Below are positions 61,492-64,000 of a stretch of DNA of 64,000 nt, piece by piece. The stretch's first letter is position 1, and each line of letters begins with the position of its first letter. Origin of the DNA: Bifidobacterium breve. Its GTDB lineage: Bacteria; Actinomycetota; Actinomycetes; Nanopelagicales; Nanopelagicaceae. Where the stretch lies: positions 1 through 64,000 of the forward strand of contig CAMAYZ010000007.1 of assembly GCA_945863115.1 (NCBI GenBank). The letters are read 5' to 3'. The position numbers and the translations under genes are program-made. The notes under the pieces are model-generated. The model did no database searches. It had not been told where the DNA came from and saw only the letters and a list, made by a program, of their open reading frames with translations.

Positions 61492-62805
61492 TTATAGGAC
61501 TGGCAGATACCGGTTTAATTCGTAGGCGCTAACTTGGCGGCAATATTCAGCCCACTCGGCCCGTTTATTGCGCAGAACATATTCAAATACATCCTCGCCC
61601 AGAGCTTCTCGCACCAGTGAACTTGTCTCCATCGCAATGATCGCTTCTTCCAGATTTGTAGGAAGTAGTTCTGGATTCTGCGTTGCTTTAAGTTCGTATT
61701 TCTCTTCGATACCTTTTAAGCCAGCTGCCAAAATTACTGCGAATGCTAAATATGGATTGCAAGCAGAATCTGGTGAGCGAACTTCAACTCTTGTGCTGTT
61801 CTCTTTCTTTGGTTTGTAAGCTGGAATACGAACAAGTGCGCTTCGATTGTTGTGGCCCCAATCAACAAGTGCTGGTGCTTCTCCCCCACCACTTAAACGC
61901 TTGTAAGAATTAACCCACTGATTTGTGATCGCAGTAAATTCGCGTGCATGCTTCAAGATGCCAGCGATAAATGAGCGACCTTCCGCTGAAAGTTGCAGAT
62001 CTGCGCCCTCTTCGTGAAAGGCATTTTCCTCACCTTTGAATAATGAGAAGTGAGTATGCATTCCTGAACCAGCATGATCGGTAAATGGCTTTGGCATAAA
62101 GGAAGCATGGAAACCTTGATCAAGTGCAATCTCTTTTATTACATGGCGAAATGTCATGATGTTATCTGCAGTTGTAAGTGCATCAGCATCGCGCAAATCA
62201 ATTTCTTGCTGCCCTGGTGCACCTTCGTGATGTGAGAACTCAACTGAAACACCCATTGCTTCAAGCATTGTGATTGCTTGGCGACGGAAATCATGTCCAA
62301 CTGCTGACGGTGTTTGATCAAAATAGCCAGCAGAATCAACTGGAATCGGTGCGACATTACTTTCTGGTGCATTCTTAAATAAGAAGAATTCCATCTCGGG
62401 ATGTGTGTAACAGGTGTAACCCATATCTGCGGCCTTGCGCAAAACTCGCTTCAAAACATTTCTTGGATCAGCGGATGATGCGCTTCCATCCGGCATTGCA
62501 ATATCGCAGAACATTTTTGCCGCGCCTGGATTTGCAGTGCGCCAAGGAAGAACAGTGAAGCTTGCGGCATCAGGTTTTGCCAACATATCTGATTCAGTTA
62601 TGCGCGCAAAGCCTTCAATCGATGAACCATCAAATCCGATTCCTTCTTGAAAAGCATTCTCTAATTCAGCTGGTGCAATCGCAACTGATTTCAAGAAGCC
62701 GAGAACATCGGTAAACCAGAGTCTGACAAATCGAATATTGCGCTCTTCTAGAGTGCGCATTACAAATTCTTCTTGCTTGCTTATTTCATCACTGTGGGAA
62801 GTCAT
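61492..62805 (-). CDS. glnA2: Glutamine synthetase family protein, GlnA2 type
   Basis: 437 residues: TLEERNIRFVRLWFTDVLGFLKS, GFDGSSIEGFARITESDM, HHEGAPGQQEIDLR (metal and ammonia site), HTHFSLFKG and NRSALVRIPAY. Overall it follows Rv2222c, mycobacterial GlnA2, rather than the long GlnA1 type. Mycobacterial GlnA2 is a low-activity glutamine synthetase homologue, and the Streptomyces GlnA2 protein has been described as a gamma-glutamylpolyamine synthetase, so ammonia assimilation is not certain. It sits between leuA and ald, and the adenylylation-site region is of the short type. Confidence 0.93.
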   Translation of the reverse strand: MTSHSDEISKQEEFVMRTLEERNIRFVRLWFTDVLGFLKSVAIAPAELENAFQEGIGFDGSSIEGFARITESDMLAKPDAASFTVLPWRTANPGAAKMFCDIAMPDGSASSADPRNVLKRVLRKAADMGYTCYTHPEMEFFLFKNAPESNVAPIPVDSAGYFDQTPSAVGHDFRRQAITMLEAMGVSVEFSHHEGAPGQQEIDLRDADALTTADNIMTFRHVIKEIALDQGFHASFMPKPFTDHAGSGMHTHFSLFKGEENAFHEEGADLQLSAEGRSFIAGILKHAREFTAITNQWVNSYKRLSGGGEAPALVDWGHNNRSALVRIPAYKPKKENSTRVEVRSPDSACNPYLAFAVILAAGLKGIEEKYELKATQNPELLPTNLEEAIIAMETSSLVREALGEDVFEYVLRNKRAEWAEYCRQVSAYELNRYLPVL

Positions 62806-62840
62806 GTCCCAGATACTGCCAAAGTCTTGTTACGGGATTG

Positions 62841-63923
62841 TTACAAACCGTGCGCGGTGGCCACTGCCTCATACTTAATCTTGCCTTCGTGAACGTTTAA
62901 TCCCTTTGCTAAGCCAGCATCATCAGCGCAAGCCTTCTCCCAACCCTTATTTGCAAGGGCTAGTGCATATTTAATCGTGGCATTTGCAAGTGCGGCAGTT
63001 GATGTTGCTGGAACTGCGCCCGGCATGTTTGCAACACAATAATAGAGTGAATTGTGAACTTTAAATGTTGGATCAGAGTGTGTTGTTGCCTTTGAACCTT
63101 CAAAGCAACCACCTTGATCGATAGCAACATCTACCAGAACTGAACCAGGCTTCATCTTTGCAACAAGGGCATCGCTAACTAATTTAGGAGCCTTTGCACC
63201 ATGAACTAGAACCGCACCAATTACTAAGTCAGCTGCCATGCATTGCTCTTCAATTGCGAAAGCAGATGATGCGATTGTTCGAACTTGACCATTAAATAGA
63301 TCATCTAAATAACGCAGACGATTTAAATCTAAATCTAAAATTGTTACATCAGCGCGCATACCGTGTGCAATTGTCGCTGCTGAAACTCCAACAACTCCGC
63401 CACCAAGAACTACAACCTTTGCAGGTGCAACACCAGGAACGCCGCCGAGTAGAACACCTCGGCCACCTTCTGGCTTCTGAAGTGCGGTTGCACCAACTTG
63501 AATTGACATTCGACCCGCAACTTCTGACATCGGAGCAAGAAGTGGAAGCTGGCCGTTTACTTCTACAGTTTCAAAGGCAATTGCAGTTGTGCCTGATTTG
63601 ATTAAAGCATCTGTGCACTCACGAGAAGCTGCTAAATGTAGATAGGTAAAAAGAATTTGGCCCTTGCGCATCTTTGGATATTCCACTGCAATCGGCTCTT
63701 TAACTTTAAGAATTAAATCTGCTTTCGCCCAAACTTCATCAGAAGTTGAAATGATCGTTGCACCAGCGGCAACATAATCAGCATCGGTAATTGCTGAACC
63801 AAGACCAGCAGAAGTCTCTACTAGAACACTGTGTCCGGCTTTTACAAGTGCGTGAACTCCGGATGGTGTAGCTGAAACCCGGAATTCATTGTTTTTAATC
63901 TCTTTGGGAACACCAATAATCAT
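62841..63923 (-). CDS. ald: Alanine dehydrogenase
   Basis: 360 residues: [26 protein letters not shown], then KVKEP near 73, [11 protein letters not shown] near 92, the NAD motif [19 protein letters not shown] near 170, and [23 protein letters not shown] near 266. It interconverts pyruvate with alanine using NAD. It starts at ATG 63923, with TAATCT six bases upstream and no RBS. Confidence 0.96.
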   Translation of the reverse strand: MIIGVPKEIKNNEFRVSATPSGVHALVKAGHSVLVETSAGLGSAITDADYVAAGATIISTSDEVWAKADLILKVKEPIAVEYPKMRKGQILFTYLHLAASRECTDALIKSGTTAIAFETVEVNGQLPLLAPMSEVAGRMSIQVGATALQKPEGGRGVLLGGVPGVAPAKVVVLGGGVVGVSAATIAHGMRADVTILDLDLNRLRYLDDLFNGQVRTIASSAFAIEEQCMAADLVIGAVLVHGAKAPKLVSDALVAKMKPGSVLVDVAIDQGGCFEGSKATTHSDPTFKVHNSLYYCVANMPGAVPATSTAALANATIKYALALANKGWEKACADDAGLAKGLNVHEGKIKYEAVATAHGL

Positions 63924-63929
63924 GGATTC

Positions 63930-63935
63930 AGATTA
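63930..63935 (-). promoter_or_regulatory. -10 element of the leaderless ald promoter
   Basis: Minus-strand TAATCT, six bases (GAATCC), then ATG 63923. The remaining 65 bases of the window to 64000 show no further gene that I can support. Confidence 0.55.
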
Positions 63936-64000
63936 CTCGCTAAAGAGCGCGGCACAAACCTTTGGATGTAAATCTTTTCTCATTGTGGCAAAACTCTCAG

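Overview
The window looks like a chromosome segment of a small-genome, low-GC actinobacterium, most like the freshwater acI group (Nanopelagicales). This rests on three things. The right end carries a typical actinobacterial gene set: dnaG, dgt, dus, glyS, zur, uppS, recO, a type-2 leuA and a GlnA2-type glutamine synthetase. There is a mycothiol-type reductase of the Rv2466c family and a mycothiol-type DinB protein. The DNA is visibly AT-rich for an actinobacterium and very tightly packed, with 1-20 base overlaps and no gene-free stretch over 300 bases. Placement below phylum is inference. No transposase, integrase, rRNA or CRISPR was seen.

Region 1 (1-2.9 kb): end of a cold-shock gene with a strong terminator, a secreted M23 peptidase, a tRNA with CAU anticodon, NAD(P)HX dehydratase, a cupin and an SDR.

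Region 2 (3.0-28 kb) is an accessory catabolic island for amino acids or secondary amines. It holds a fused 2Fe-2S/FAD/BFD dehydrogenase, an EamA permease, an IclR regulator, a class III aminotransferase, an AcoX-like ATP-NAD kinase homologue and a divergent split P-protein pair (GcvPA/GcvPB-like) without H, T or L proteins. A lambda-crystallin-type 3-hydroxyacid dehydrogenase, a two-subunit CoA-transferase and paired SDRs follow. Then come a polar amino-acid ABC transporter, opine-oxidase/HcnABC-like subunits, two DHDPS-family lyases, a two-domain VOC protein and an old-yellow-enzyme reductase. The order suggests uptake of an amino-acid-like compound, flavin oxidation at its amine carbon, aldol or deaminating cleavage, then transamination and CoA activation. 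The substrate cannot be read from the sequence.

Region 3 (27.7-38.5 kb, mostly minus strand) is a peptide-use block: DUF885 peptidase, NTF2-like protein, M24 Xaa-Pro-type peptidase, a complete Dpp/Opp ABC importer, an M38-type amidohydrolase and an Rv2466c-like oxidoreductase. Region 4 (38.6-50.5 kb) has a second old-yellow-enzyme, a maleylpyruvate-isomerase-like protein, an MFS transporter, an SDR, GlcD/GlcF-type 2-hydroxyacid oxidase, a free-standing DnaX C-terminal-like domain, a secreted GH25 lysozyme, the Leloir genes galT-galE-galK, and a DoxX-Rieske fusion. Region 5 (50.5-64 kb) is core: tRNA-Asn, dnaG, dgt, a YdcF/SanA protein, dus, glyS, a ZIP metal transporter with its Fur-family regulator and a near-perfect operator, uppS, recO, leuA, glnA2-like and ald.

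A pattern runs across the window. Nine genes have a TANNNT hexamer followed by exactly six bases and then the start codon, with no Shine-Dalgarno site, which points to leaderless transcripts. Genes inside operons mostly use Shine-Dalgarno sites or overlapping stop/start codons.
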